A stretch of 64,000 nt of DNA, taken from Betaproteobacteria bacterium. Lineage in GTDB: Bacteria; Pseudomonadota; Gammaproteobacteria; Burkholderiales; SG8-39. Made by a program: the position numbers and the translations under genes. The notes beneath the pieces are model-generated. The model worked only from the letters and a program-made list of their open reading frames with translations, made no database searches and had not been told where the DNA came from. The stretch's first letter is position 1. Every line of letters starts with the position of its first letter. Positions 52,803-61,764 of the stretch are shown here, piece by piece. Where the stretch lies: the NCBI GenBank assembly GCA_004297625.1, contig SCTY01000068.1:248001-312000 (forward strand), in the 5' to 3' direction.

Positions 52803-53257
52803 GCGGCGACCTTCTCGCTGGGCCGGAAATCCTTGATCACAGAAACCGGTTTCCCGCTCTGGTGCGCGACGAGATCGGCCAGCGTCACCGACGACAGGTA
52901 GGCGTACATTTTTTCGTTGAGCGTCGCCCAGAGGTCGTGCGTCATGCAGCGCTTGTCATCGTGGCAGTTTTCCTTGCCGCCGCATTGCGTCGCGTCAAGG
53001 GGCTCGTCCACGGCGACCACGATGTCGGCGACCGAAATCGCCGGCGCCGCCTTGGCGAGGTTGTAGCCGCCGCCCGGCCCGCGCACGCTGGAAACGAGCT
53101 TGGCGCGGCGCAGCTTGCCAAAGAGCTGCTCCAGATAGGAAAGCGAGATGTGCTGGCGCTCGCTGATCGCCGCGAGGGTGACCGGACCGCGGGTCTGGCG
53201 CATCGCCAGATCCACCATCGCCGTGACGGCAAACCTGCCTTTAGTCGTAAGTCGCAT
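52799..53257 (-). CDS. iscR: Iron-sulfur cluster regulator IscR
   Basis: A 152-aa Rrf2-family regulator. The winged HTH covers residues 1-70, and cluster ligands C92, C98 and C104 (C-x5-C-x5-C) match the E. coli numbering. An upstream in-frame TTG would add MGRH; the ATG is preferred. When loaded with [2Fe-2S] it represses the isc operon through type 1 sites, two of which lie directly upstream. Confidence 0.96.
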   Translation of the reverse strand: MRLTTKGRFAVTAMVDLAMRQTRGPVTLAAISERQHISLSYLEQLFGKLRRAKLVSSVRGPGGGYNLAKAAPAISVADIVVAVDEPLDATQCGGKENCHDDKRCMTHDLWATLNEKMYAYLSSVTLADLVAHQSGKPVSVIKDFRPSEKVAA

Positions 53258-53268
53258 GTGTCGTCCCA

Positions 53269-53293
53269 ATACTTGAGAAACCGAGTCAAGTAT
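53269..53293 (-). promoter_or_regulatory. IscR type 1 site, proximal to iscR
   Basis: A 25-bp site with perfect outer arms ATACTTGA and TCAAGTAT around 9 bp, centred 24 bp before the iscR ATG. It matches the layout of the IscR type 1 motif (ATAnnTGACT..AGTC..GTAT), suggesting autoregulation of the isc operon. Confidence 0.7.
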
Positions 53294-53297
53294 ATCT

Positions 53298-53322
53298 AAT
53301 TCCGACTGAAACCGTCAACTTT
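53298..53322 (-). promoter_or_regulatory. IscR type 1 site, distal to iscR
   Basis: On the minus strand the site reads AAAGTTGACGG, then TTTCAGTCGGAATT. The TTGAC and AGTCGG halves have the spacing of the type 1 consensus. It lies 5 bp from the proximal site, between the cysE stop and iscR. Confidence 0.7.
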
Positions 53323-53328
53323 TATTAA

Positions 53329-54039
53329 CTACTTGACGACCCTTATGTTTTTATCCGCCTCGGCCCCCTGACGCTCCAGCCGCGCCAGCCTCTCCTTCAG
53401 CGCCGTAATGCTTTGCTCGAGCTCCCGCGAGTGCTCGACGAGCTCGCGGATCGCCTTGGCATACGGATCATCCTGTTCCTGGACCACGGCATACGCGGCG
53501 AAGCGCACCGCCTGCTTCGCGGTCCCTTCCTCGACGATGCGGCCGGGGACTCCCACGACCGTCGCCCCGTCGGGCACTTCCTTCACCACGACCGCATTCG
53601 AGCCGATCTTCGCGCCGTCGCCTATGCGGAAGCCGCCGAGAATCTTCGCTCCCGCGCCGACCACCACGCCGGCGCCGAGCGTCGGATGGCGCTTTTGCCC
53701 GCGGTAGAGCGACGTGCCTCCGAGCGTGACGCCCTGGTAGATCGTGCATCCGTCGCCCACTTCGGCGGTCTCGCCGATCACCACGCCCATGCCGTGGTCG
53801 ATGAACACGCACGAGCCGATCGCCGCGCCCGGGTGGATTTCTATGCCGGTCAGCCAGCGCCCGACGTGGGAGGTTAAGCGCCCGAGCCAGCGCAGCCCGT
53901 GCCGCCAGAACCAACGCGACAGCTTGTGAATGTAGATGGCGTGCAGGCCGGGATAGCAGGTGAGAACTTCCCACCACGAGCGCGCCGCGGGATCGCGCTC
54001 CAGGATGCAGGCGATGTCGCCGCGCAGCGTCTTGAACAT
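53329..54039 (-). CDS. cysE: Serine O-acetyltransferase
   Basis: A 236-aa left-handed beta-helix acetyltransferase that makes O-acetylserine for cysteine synthesis. Hexapeptide repeats run from about residue 68 (IEIHPGAAIGSCVFIDHGMG) to 160; the catalytic His is in FIDHGMGVVIGE. A C-terminal coiled-coil-like helix (ELVEHSRELEQSITALKERLARLE) follows. It lies between trmJ and iscR, and an IscR-type site precedes it, which would link cysteine supply to Fe-S demand. Confidence 0.93.
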   Translation of the reverse strand: MFKTLRGDIACILERDPAARSWWEVLTCYPGLHAIYIHKLSRWFWRHGLRWLGRLTSHVGRWLTGIEIHPGAAIGSCVFIDHGMGVVIGETAEVGDGCTIYQGVTLGGTSLYRGQKRHPTLGAGVVVGAGAKILGGFRIGDGAKIGSNAVVVKEVPDGATVVGVPGRIVEEGTAKQAVRFAAYAVVQEQDDPYAKAIRELVEHSRELEQSITALKERLARLERQGAEADKNIRVVK

Positions 54040-54054
54040 GAAAGAATTCTATGG

Positions 54055-54079
54055 GTTTCCGACTGAAATGGTCAACTAT
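54055..54079 (-). promoter_or_regulatory. IscR type 1 site upstream of cysE
   Basis: On the minus strand the site reads ATAGTTGACC, then ATTTCAGTCGGAAAC, an excellent match to the IscR type 1 consensus. It overlaps the trmJ stop codon and is centred 28 bp before the cysE ATG. Confidence 0.7.
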
Positions 54080-54765
54080 TTGCCGAGGAGCGCCCGCAAA
54101 AGGCCGCGCAGGATATTCACTTCCTCGCGCTCAAGCGCCGGAACCCGGGAAAAAAGCCGCCGCCAGCGCTCCCGCAGCCGCGACCCGGGGGCCATGAAGC
54201 CGGTGGAGAGCGCCGCCTGCTCGAGGTGCGCGTAGAGACCCTCGATGTCGTCCACCGTGGCGAGCTTCTCCGAGCGCCCCTGCACCGCCGGCGCGTTGGT
54301 CATGAAAAGCTCGTACGCCGTGACCTGCACTGCCTGCGCCAGGTTGAGCGAGCTGAACTCCGCGCTCGCCGGAATGTGCACAAGGAACTGGCAAGCGAAC
54401 ATCTCCTCGTTGGTGAGCCCGGCCGTCTCATTGCCGAAAACGAAAGCCACGTCTCCGTCGCAGGACATTGCGCGCGCCGCCGCGGTGCGCACGTCGAGCA
54501 CCTGCGGGGACCATTCGCGCGGCCGTGCGGACATGGCGAACGCGGCGACGCAGTCGCCGATCGCCTCCCTCAGGGAATTATGAATTCGCGCAGAAGCGAG
54601 AACATCGACGGCGTTCGTCGCCATCCACCCGGCTTCCGGCGCGGGGAAACGCTCGGGCGCCACGAGCCTGAGATCGCTCAATCCCATGGTTTTCATCGCC
54701 CGCGCCGCAGCGCCGATGTTTCCGGGGTGGCTCGGCCGGCACAGCACTATGCGGATTCGCGGCAT
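54076..54765 (-). CDS. trmJ: tRNA (cytidine/uridine-2'-O-)-methyltransferase TrmJ
   Basis: A 229-aa SPOUT methyltransferase that modifies position 32 of tRNAs. The knot motifs are RPSHPGNIGAAARAMKTMG, ALVFGNE-like VAFVFGNETAGLTNEE and SSLNLAQAVQVTAYELF. A GTG two codons upstream is an alternative start. It is the customary neighbour of cysE-iscR in proteobacteria and is divergent from suhB. Confidence 0.93.
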   Translation of the reverse strand: MPRIRIVLCRPSHPGNIGAAARAMKTMGLSDLRLVAPERFPAPEAGWMATNAVDVLASARIHNSLREAIGDCVAAFAMSARPREWSPQVLDVRTAAARAMSCDGDVAFVFGNETAGLTNEEMFACQFLVHIPASAEFSSLNLAQAVQVTAYELFMTNAPAVQGRSEKLATVDDIEGLYAHLEQAALSTGFMAPGSRLRERWRRLFSRVPALEREEVNILRGLLRALLGK

Positions 54766-54803
54766 GCGCACAGTCTACCGTCGGTAAAATACGCGGCCTC
54801 CCT

Positions 54804-55577
54804 ATGCACCCCCTCCTCAACATAGCCGTGCGCGCCGCGCGGCGCGCGGCCTCGATCATCAACCGCGCAGTGCTCGACGGATCGCCGCTCGAGGTGAAGT
54901 CAAAGCAGGTCAACGACTTCGTGACGCAAGTCGACCGCGCCGCCGAAGAGGCGATCATCGACGTGGTGCACAAGGCGTATCCCGACCACGCTTTCATGGC
55001 GGAGGAATCGGGCGCCACGGGCGGCGACGCGGAATACCGCTGGATCATCGACCCGCTGGACGGCACCACCAACTTCATCCACGGCTTTCCGCAGTACTGC
55101 GTCTCGATCGCCGTCGAGCATCGCGGGGCCCTCGCGCATGCCGTCGTGTACGACCCGGTGAAAAACGAGCTGTTCACCGCGTCCAAGGGCCGGGGCGCGT
55201 TCCTCAACGACCGGCGCATGCGGGTATCCAAGTGCACGCGATTGCAGGGCGCGCTGGTCGGCACCGGATTCCCGTTCAAAGAGCTCGGCCGCCTGGATCT
55301 GTACACGAGGCAACTGCGCTACTTCATGCAGACGACCGCCGGCGTGCGACGCGCCGGCGCCGCGGCGCTCGACCTCGCCTACGTCGCGTGCGGCCGCCTC
55401 GACGCGTTCTGGGAGCTCGGCCTGTCGCCCTGGGACATGGCGGCCGGCTCGCTGCTCATCCAGGAAGCGGGCGGGCTCGTGGGCGATCTCACCGGCGAAG
55501 CGCGCTTCATGGAAACCGGCGACATCTGCGCCGCTACGCCGAAGATTTTTGTGGCGATGCTCGAGGCGCTGCGCTAA
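54804..55577 (+). CDS. suhB: Inositol-1-monophosphatase family protein SuhB
   Basis: A 257-aa Mg2+-dependent phosphatase. The metal motif EESG, DPLDGTTNF and the second motif WDMAAGSLLIQEAGG are intact. SuhB also joins the rRNA antitermination complex in E. coli. It is divergent from trmJ, the usual order in betaproteobacteria. Confidence 0.93.
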   Translation: MHPLLNIAVRAARRAASIINRAVLDGSPLEVKSKQVNDFVTQVDRAAEEAIIDVVHKAYPDHAFMAEESGATGGDAEYRWIIDPLDGTTNFIHGFPQYCVSIAVEHRGALAHAVVYDPVKNELFTASKGRGAFLNDRRMRVSKCTRLQGALVGTGFPFKELGRLDLYTRQLRYFMQTTAGVRRAGAAALDLAYVACGRLDAFWELGLSPWDMAAGSLLIQEAGGLVGDLTGEARFMETGDICAATPKIFVAMLEALR

Positions 55578-55727
55578 CGCCTGTCGGTGCCGCCGGTCAC
55601 ACATTAATGGCGAAGCGCTTCACGCTCGATGGAAAATCATTGCTGAAGAACCGCGGCGCCTTGCGGCGCGTCAATGTGCTCCCGCGCGAAAAGAATACGA
55701 TTCAAATCAAATCAACGGGAGATCGCC

Positions 55728-56072
55728 ATGAGAAAGCTCAACCTTACCGTCGGTATTGCACTTCTTGCCCTCGCCCTGCCGTCCGCCAACGCGGGCGCCG
55801 AGGGTACGTTCTTCGTGTCGGAGCGCGCGTCTAGGGCGGCAACCGCGCCGTACGAAGACACGGAGTTCGACCGCGACCTGCCGATCCTCGCGGAACGCAT
55901 GGAAGGGAAGCAGTGGACCGCTGGCGCGCCGCACGAGGACACGCTCGTCGACCGCGGCTGGCCCTACCTGCCGCAGCTCGCCGAGGCGGAAACAAGCGCG
56001 AGCGCCGGAGCGACGGTCGAGTACGGCTGGGCCTGGGCGGGCGACCATAACTTCATCGCGCCCGCGCAGTAA
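55728..56072 (+). CDS. Small exported protein of unknown function
   Basis: A 114-aa protein with a signal peptide (LTVGIALLALALPSANAGA). The mature part contains two similar acidic units (PYEDTEFDRDLPILAE and PHEDTLVDRGWPYLPQLAE), suggesting an internal repeat. I recognise no family. A GC-rich hairpin terminator follows its stop. Confidence 0.65.
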   Translation: MRKLNLTVGIALLALALPSANAGAEGTFFVSERASRAATAPYEDTEFDRDLPILAERMEGKQWTAGAPHEDTLVDRGWPYLPQLAEAETSASAGATVEYGWAWAGDHNFIAPAQ

Positions 56073-56083
56073 TGCCGCATCCG

Positions 56084-56105
56084 GGCCGGATCGCAGGATC
56101 CGGCC
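56084..56105 (+). terminator. Rho-independent-like terminator
   Basis: GGCCGGATC (56084-56092), loop GCAG, GATCCGGCC (56097-56105): a perfect 9-bp GC-rich stem followed by TTAAGCTTT. It ends the small exported protein gene before the cytochrome cluster. Confidence 0.65.
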
Positions 56106-56169
56106 TTAAGCTTTCCCTAAGACTGCGCTCCTAGATTGGCCGCATCCAAATCGCCCATCAGGAGCGGAT

Positions 56170-56571
56170 ATGAAGCGTGTCGTTCTCGCGGCGCTGCTCG
56201 GCGCGGCGCTCGCGGCGCAGGCGGAAACGCCCGAACAGATCCTCGCCAGCTACGAGGCGCAGGCAAGAACGCGGGCGCCCGGTTTTGCCGGCTTCTCCGC
56301 CACGCGCGGACAGCAGTTCTTCAGCGCACGGCACGGCAGCGAATGGAGTTGCGCGAGCTGCCACGGCGCGCCGCCCACCGGGCAAGGCAAGCACGCGAAA
56401 ACCGGCAAGGCGATCGCCGCGCTTGCGCCGGCCGCGGGGTCCGAGCGCTTTACCGACCCTGCAAAGACCGAAAAGTGGTTCAAGCGCAACTGCAACGACG
56501 TACTTTCGCGTGCGTGCACCGCGCAGGAGAAGGGCGACGTGCTCGCCTATCTGCTGCGCTCGGCGCGCTGA
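56170..56571 (+). CDS. SHP-type monoheme cytochrome c (DUF1924)
   Basis: A 133-aa periplasmic cytochrome with a signal peptide (MKRVVLAALLGAALAAQA) and one heme site CASCH (61-65). A conserved segment KRNCNDVLSRACT has an asparagine that can serve as the labile heme ligand and two cysteines that may form a disulfide, as in the sphaeroides heme protein, which binds oxygen in the reduced state. It is followed by diheme and b-type cytochromes, the usual SHP cluster. Confidence 0.85.
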   Translation: MKRVVLAALLGAALAAQAETPEQILASYEAQARTRAPGFAGFSATRGQQFFSARHGSEWSCASCHGAPPTGQGKHAKTGKAIAALAPAAGSERFTDPAKTEKWFKRNCNDVLSRACTAQEKGDVLAYLLRSAR

Positions 56572-56581
56572 GGAGCCGCCG

Positions 56582-56968
56582 ATGCGCCCAGTTCTCCTTG
56601 GCGTGCTACTCGCCTTGCCCGCGTTATCGCTTGCCCACGACGTCCCGCGCGTGCCGCCGAACCCCACGTACCAGGCGGAATGCGGCAGCTGCCACGTCGC
56701 CTATCCGCCGCGGCTTCTCCCGGCGCAGGCCTGGGACCGGATCATGGCGCGCCTGGAGCGCCACTTCGGTAGCGACGCTTCCGTAGACGAGCCGACGAAG
56801 CGCGAGCTCTCGGCGTTCCTGTCGCGAAACGCTGGCCGCCGTGCGGCGCCAGCTGGCGAAGAACCGCGCATCACGCAAACCGCCTGGTTCGTCAAGGAGC
56901 ACCGCAGGGCGAACATGAGGAACCCGGCCGATTGCGCTGCCTGCCACTCAACATTGAAGGGTCAATGA
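56582..56968 (+). CDS. Diheme cytochrome c (DHC)
   Basis: A 128-aa periplasmic cytochrome with a signal peptide (LLGVLLALPALSLA) and two heme sites, CGSCH (34-38) and CAACH (118-122). It is the natural electron partner of SHP. It starts 10 nt after the SHP stop and overlaps the b561 gene (ATGA). Confidence 0.87.
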   Translation: MRPVLLGVLLALPALSLAHDVPRVPPNPTYQAECGSCHVAYPPRLLPAQAWDRIMARLERHFGSDASVDEPTKRELSAFLSRNAGRRAAPAGEEPRITQTAWFVKEHRRANMRNPADCAACHSTLKGQ

Positions 56969-57651
56969 CAATGCAACGCATACTCGTCTGGGATCTGCCG
57001 ACTCGCCTGTTCCACTGGCTGCTCGCCGCGAGCTTCGCCGGCGCCTGGCTCACCGCCGAATCGGAGCGCTGGCGCGACGTGCACGTGGTGCTTGGATATA
57101 CGTTCGCGGGCCTGATCGCCTTTCGCCTGCTATGGGGCCTGGTCGGCAGCCGCTACGCGCGCTTCTCGTCGTTCGTCAAAGGTCCGGCCGCGGTCGCGGC
57201 GTATCTGCGCTCGCTTCTCGGCGGCTCGCCCGAGCACCACGTCGGGCACAACCCCGCGGGCGGATGGGCCGTCGTCGCGCTTCTTGCCCTGGGCACAGCG
57301 ACCGCGCTGAGCGGGTTCATGACTTACAACGACCTGGGCGGTCACTTCATGGAGGAGTTGCACGAAGCGGCCGCCGGCGCGATGCTCGCGCTGGTGCTGG
57401 TGCATATCGCAGCGGTGGTGCTGAGCAGCCTGCTTCACCGCGAGAACCTGGTTCTCGCGATGATCACCGGGCACAAGCGCGGCCTGCTGCCGCAGGCGAT
57501 CCGCCGGCCGCGCTGGATCGCCGGAACCGCGCTCGCCGCGGCGGTGGTCGCGTTCCTGTCCGCGGCGTACCAGGGCGCGCTGCCCGACGTCGTGCAGGCA
57601 AGCGCGCATGCCGAGCGCTCCGCCCACCACCCCCACGACGACGACGATTAG
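56965..57651 (+). CDS. Cytochrome b561 family membrane protein
   Basis: A 228-aa four-helix membrane cytochrome b. Heme histidines are in PTRLFHWLLAASF, DVHVVLGYTF, ELHEAAAG and LVHIAAV. It would pass electrons from the quinone pool to DHC and SHP. An ATG two codons later is an alternative start. The His/Asp tail (HAERSAHHPHDDDD) might bind metal. The response regulator gene begins immediately after the stop. Confidence 0.88.
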   Translation: MTMQRILVWDLPTRLFHWLLAASFAGAWLTAESERWRDVHVVLGYTFAGLIAFRLLWGLVGSRYARFSSFVKGPAAVAAYLRSLLGGSPEHHVGHNPAGGWAVVALLALGTATALSGFMTYNDLGGHFMEELHEAAAGAMLALVLVHIAAVVLSSLLHRENLVLAMITGHKRGLLPQAIRRPRWIAGTALAAAVVAFLSAAYQGALPDVVQASAHAERSAHHPHDDDD

Positions 57652-58320
57652 ATGCGGCTGCTCCTGGTCGAGGACGACGCCCAGCTCGGACGGGCCACGC
57701 AGGCGGGCCTTGCCGAGGCGGGCTTCGCCGTCGACTGGGTGCGCGACGGAGTGGCCGCCGATGCCGCCCTGAGCACCGAGGAATTCGCGGCCGTGGTGCT
57801 CGACCTCGGGCTGCCGCGCCGCTCCGGACTGGACGTGCTGGCGCGCCTGCGGGCCGCGGGCAAGAAAACGCCGGTGCTCATCCTCACCGCGCGCGACGCC
57901 ATCGAGGACCGCGTGAAAGGGCTCGACACCGGCGCCGACGACTACGTGGTCAAGCCTTTTCGCCTCGAAGAGGTGGCGGCGCGGCTGCGCGCGCTCGTGC
58001 GGCGCTCGCACGGCGCAGCCGCTCCGGTCCTCAAGGTCGGCGCGATCACCCTCGATCCGGCCACGCGCGCGGTGACCTGCCGCGGGCGCGCGGTCGAGCT
58101 CTCGACGCGCGAATTCGGCGTGCTGCGCGAGCTCATGCTCAATGCGGGTCGCGTGCTTTCGCGCGACCAGCTGCAGAACCGCGTGTACCGCTGGGGCGAG
58201 GAAGTGGAAAGCAACGCTATCGAGGTGCACGTCCATCATCTGAGAAGAAAGCTCTTCGCGGACGCGATTCGCACCATTCGCGGCGTCGGCTACATGATGT
58301 CCGCGGCGCGCTCGGCCTGA
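57652..58320 (+). CDS. OmpR-family response regulator
   Basis: A 222-aa regulator. The receiver domain has acidic VEDDAQLG, the phosphorylated Asp in VVLDLGLP, T/S in LTARD and K in VVKPF. The C-terminal winged helix is VEVHVHHLRRK-like (AIEVHVHHLRRKLF). It resembles QseB. It is encoded directly after the cytochrome genes with its kinase gene, so it probably controls them. Confidence 0.92.
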   Translation: MRLLLVEDDAQLGRATQAGLAEAGFAVDWVRDGVAADAALSTEEFAAVVLDLGLPRRSGLDVLARLRAAGKKTPVLILTARDAIEDRVKGLDTGADDYVVKPFRLEEVAARLRALVRRSHGAAAPVLKVGAITLDPATRAVTCRGRAVELSTREFGVLRELMLNAGRVLSRDQLQNRVYRWGEEVESNAIEVHVHHLRRKLFADAIRTIRGVGYMMSAARSA

Positions 58321-58321
58321 C

Positions 58322-59656
58322 ATGGCGGCGCCCTCGCTGCGGCGCCGGCTGCTCGCCGTGCTGCTCGGCGTTACCGCGCTCACCTGGATCGCGGTCACGG
58401 CGATCGGCTATTTCGAGGCCCGGCACGAGGCGGAGGAGCTTCTCGACGCGCATCTCGCGCAATCCGCCGGCCTGCTGGTCGCGCAGGCGGGCGAGGATCT
58501 GCACGAGCTCGAGCTCGAGCACGCTCCGGCGTTCCAGAGGTACGCGCGCAGAACGGCATTCCAGATCTGGGAGCGCGGCGAGCGGCTGCGGCTGCATTCG
58601 GCGAGCGCGCCCAACGTTCGCCTCTCGGCGGCAGACGAAGGGTTCAGCGAGGCGGTGCACGACGGCGAGCGCTGGCGCGTTTTCAGCACCTGGGACGCGG
58701 ATCGCAAGGTCCTCGTCCAAGTGGCCGAGCGCCGCGAGGCGCGCGAGGAGATCGTGCAAAGCCTGGGAAAAGCGCTGCTCTGGCCGCTGCTCGCCGGCTT
58801 GCCCGTGCTCGGCGTCGCGCTATGGTTCGGAATCGGCCGCGGGCTGCGGCCGCTGCGCGAGCTGCGCCAGCAGCTCGCGCAGCGCGGACCCGATGATCTC
58901 GCCGCGCTCCACGCCGGAACGGCGCCGCAGGAAGTCCAGCCTCTTGTAGCGGAGCTGAACCGCCTGTTCGCCCGCATCACGGAAACGCTGGAGCGCGAGC
59001 GGCGCCTCACCTCCGACGCCGCGCACGAGCTGCGCACGCCGCTCGCCGTGCTGAGCACGCAGGCGCAGCTCGCCCGCTCGGCGTCGAGCGATGCGGTGCG
59101 CAACGAGGCGCTGGACGGCATCGTCGCCGGCGCCGAGCGCGCCGCGCGCCTCGCGGACCAGATGCTGACTCTCGCGCGCATCGAGTCGGGCCAGATGGGC
59201 GGAACGCGCGGCGAAGTGGATTTGCGCGAGGTGGCGCGCGACGCGCTCGCCGAGGTGGCTCCCGGCGCGCTCGCGAAAAATATCGATGTCGAGCTCGAAG
59301 ACGGTGGCGCGGTCCGGGTACACGGCTACGGCGGGCTGCTCGCCGTGCTTGCACGCAACCTCGTCGACAACGCCGTGCGGTACACGCCGCCGGGCGGACA
59401 GGTGCGCGTGGCCGTGCGCGGCGAGCGGCATGCCGCGCGACTCGAGGTGATGGATAACGGCCCCGGCGTGCCGGCGGAGGAGATGGCGCGGCTCGGGGAG
59501 CGTTTTCACCGGCTCGCCGTCAGCGGCGAGCAAGGCAGCGGTCTGGGCCTTTCCATCGTCAAGCGCATCGCCGAGCTTCATGGCGCCAGCGTGCGCTTCT
59601 CGCCGGGGCCGGGCGGTACGGGCCTTGCAGCCGTCGTCGAATTTCTCTTCGTATAA
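58322..59656 (+). CDS. Sensor histidine kinase (QseC-like)
   Basis: A 444-aa membrane kinase with helices near residues 10-28 and 148-170 framing a periplasmic sensor of about 120 residues. The H box is AAHELRTPLAVLS, N box NLVDNAVRYTPPGG, G boxes DNGPGVPAEE and GSGLGLSIVKRIAELHG. It starts one base after the regulator stop. The stimulus is unknown; redox is a guess from the cytochrome neighbours. Confidence 0.92.
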   Translation: MAAPSLRRRLLAVLLGVTALTWIAVTAIGYFEARHEAEELLDAHLAQSAGLLVAQAGEDLHELELEHAPAFQRYARRTAFQIWERGERLRLHSASAPNVRLSAADEGFSEAVHDGERWRVFSTWDADRKVLVQVAERREAREEIVQSLGKALLWPLLAGLPVLGVALWFGIGRGLRPLRELRQQLAQRGPDDLAALHAGTAPQEVQPLVAELNRLFARITETLERERRLTSDAAHELRTPLAVLSTQAQLARSASSDAVRNEALDGIVAGAERAARLADQMLTLARIESGQMGGTRGEVDLREVARDALAEVAPGALAKNIDVELEDGGAVRVHGYGGLLAVLARNLVDNAVRYTPPGGQVRVAVRGERHAARLEVMDNGPGVPAEEMARLGERFHRLAVSGEQGSGLGLSIVKRIAELHGASVRFSPGPGGTGLAAVVEFLFV

Positions 59657-59657
59657 T
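59652..59657 (+). promoter_or_regulatory. -10 element placed for a leaderless methyltransferase mRNA
   Basis: A perfect TATAAT straddles the end of the kinase gene and ends 6 nt before the methyltransferase ATG, with no ribosome site between. Confidence 0.45.
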
Positions 59658-59663
59658 CGCTCG

Positions 59664-60305
<642 letters not shown>

Positions 60306-60345
60306 CCGGGCACGTGTTTTGCGGCGCTGACGCCGGAGGTCACAC

Positions 60346-60681
60346 ATGAACACGCGCATTCTTCTAGCCGCCGGCGCGATGCTGCTCACGCCCCTGGGCG
60401 CCGTTGCAGTCGACACATTCACCTCGCTGCATCCCGAGGAAGCGATTCCCGACAACACCGCGAAGGTGGCGCCGGATCGCTATACCGACTTGAACAAGCA
60501 GGTGCAGGAGAAGCTGCATGCGCTCGGCTTCGACGCCGGCCCGGTGAATGGCGATTTCGACAGCAAGACGCAGGCTGCGCTCGCGCAATTCCAGCTGTCG
60601 AGGGACCTGCCGGCGAGCGGACAGCTGGACGAGCGGACGGCCGCGGAGCTCGGCGTAGAGCAAAACCCACCGGAAAAGTAA
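60346..60681 (+). CDS. Exported peptidoglycan-binding domain protein
   Basis: A 111-aa protein with a signal peptide (ILLAAGAMLLTPLGAVAV) and one PG_binding_1 domain (VQEKLHALGFDAGPVNGDFDSKTQAALAQFQ). No catalytic domain is present. It probably attaches to the cell wall. It lies 3 bp before the sugar dehydrogenase gene. Confidence 0.83.
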   Translation: MNTRILLAAGAMLLTPLGAVAVDTFTSLHPEEAIPDNTAKVAPDRYTDLNKQVQEKLHALGFDAGPVNGDFDSKTQAALAQFQLSRDLPASGQLDERTAAELGVEQNPPEK

Positions 60682-60684
60682 GCC

Positions 60685-61758
60685 ATGCTCCGAGTCGTGG
60701 CCCTGCTGGCGGCGCTCGCATCCGCAGCGTGCGTCGCGGCTCCCCGGATCGAGGACCTCCGCCTTCCGGCCGGGTTTCGCATCAGCATCTACGCCGAGAA
60801 CGTACGCGGCGCGCGTTCGCTTGCCCTCGGCGAGCGCGGGACGCTGTTCGCAGGCAGCCGGGGCGGAAATGTCTACGCCGTGCCGGCAGGAGGCGGCGCG
60901 CCGGCCGTAATCGCAAGCGGCCTGGATGCGCCGCATGGAGTTGCTTTCCGCGACGGCGCTCTTTACGTCGGCGAGGTGGGGCGAGTGCTGCGCTACGACG
61001 GCATCGAAGATCACCTGCGCAAGCCGCCGAAGCCCACGGTGGTCATAGGCGACCTGCCGCGCGAGCGCCATCACGGCCTCAAGACGCTGCGCTTCGGCCC
61101 GGACGGCATGCTCTATATCGGCATCGGCTCGCCGTGCAACGTGTGCGAGCCGGGAGAGGGCCTCGGCAATATCAGCCGGCTCGATCTGTCGGGCGGCAAG
61201 CGCGAAATATTCGCGCGCGGCATCCGCAATAGCGTCGGCTTCGACTGGGATCCCAAGTCCAGGGAGCTGTGGTTCACGGACAACGGCGCCGACAACATGG
61301 GCAACGACGTTCCGTCCGACGAGCTGAACCACGCGCCGCGTGCCGGAATGAATTTCGGCTTCCCATATTGCCACCAGGGCGATGTCGCCGACTCCAGGTT
61401 TGGAGCGCGCCATGCCTGCAAGGAGTTCACCCCGCCTGCGCGCAAGCTCGGCGCGCACGTGGCTTCCCTCGGAATGCGCTTCTACACCGGCTCGAAATTT
61501 CCGCAGGAGTACCGCGGGGCGATTTTCATCGCCGAGCATGGCTCCTGGAACCGCAACCCGAAGTCCGGCTATCGGATCAGCGTGGTGAAGCTGGCAGGCG
61601 GGAAGGCTGTCAGCTACGAGCCCTTCGCCGAAGGCTGGCTTCAGGGCGATGAAGCGTGGGGGCGTCCGGTCGACGTCATCGTCGCTCCGGACGGCGCATT
61701 GCTCGTCTCGGACGACAGCGCGGGCGTCATCTACCGGATCGATTACGCCGCACGCTGA
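60685..61758 (+). CDS. PQQ-dependent sugar (sorbosone-type) dehydrogenase
   Basis: A 357-aa periplasmic beta-propeller with a signal peptide (LLAALASAACVAA). Segments of the glucose/sorbosone dehydrogenase family are DAPHGVAFRDGALYVGEVGRV, HGLKTLRFGPDGMLYIGIGSPC, ELWFTDNGADNMG and GRPVDVIVAPDGALLVSDD. It likely oxidises sugars with PQQ and feeds a cytochrome chain. The paired cysteines in GSPCNVCEPG could be structural. It converges with the lysR gene. Confidence 0.85.
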   Translation: MLRVVALLAALASAACVAAPRIEDLRLPAGFRISIYAENVRGARSLALGERGTLFAGSRGGNVYAVPAGGGAPAVIASGLDAPHGVAFRDGALYVGEVGRVLRYDGIEDHLRKPPKPTVVIGDLPRERHHGLKTLRFGPDGMLYIGIGSPCNVCEPGEGLGNISRLDLSGGKREIFARGIRNSVGFDWDPKSRELWFTDNGADNMGNDVPSDELNHAPRAGMNFGFPYCHQGDVADSRFGARHACKEFTPPARKLGAHVASLGMRFYTGSKFPQEYRGAIFIAEHGSWNRNPKSGYRISVVKLAGGKAVSYEPFAEGWLQGDEAWGRPVDVIVAPDGALLVSDDSAGVIYRIDYAAR

Positions 61759-61764
61759 CGCGTC

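Noticed and set aside
55640..55680. Terminator or small RNA after suhB
   Set aside because: A short GC palindrome (GCGCC..GGCGC) is present but has no U-tract and no promoter signal.
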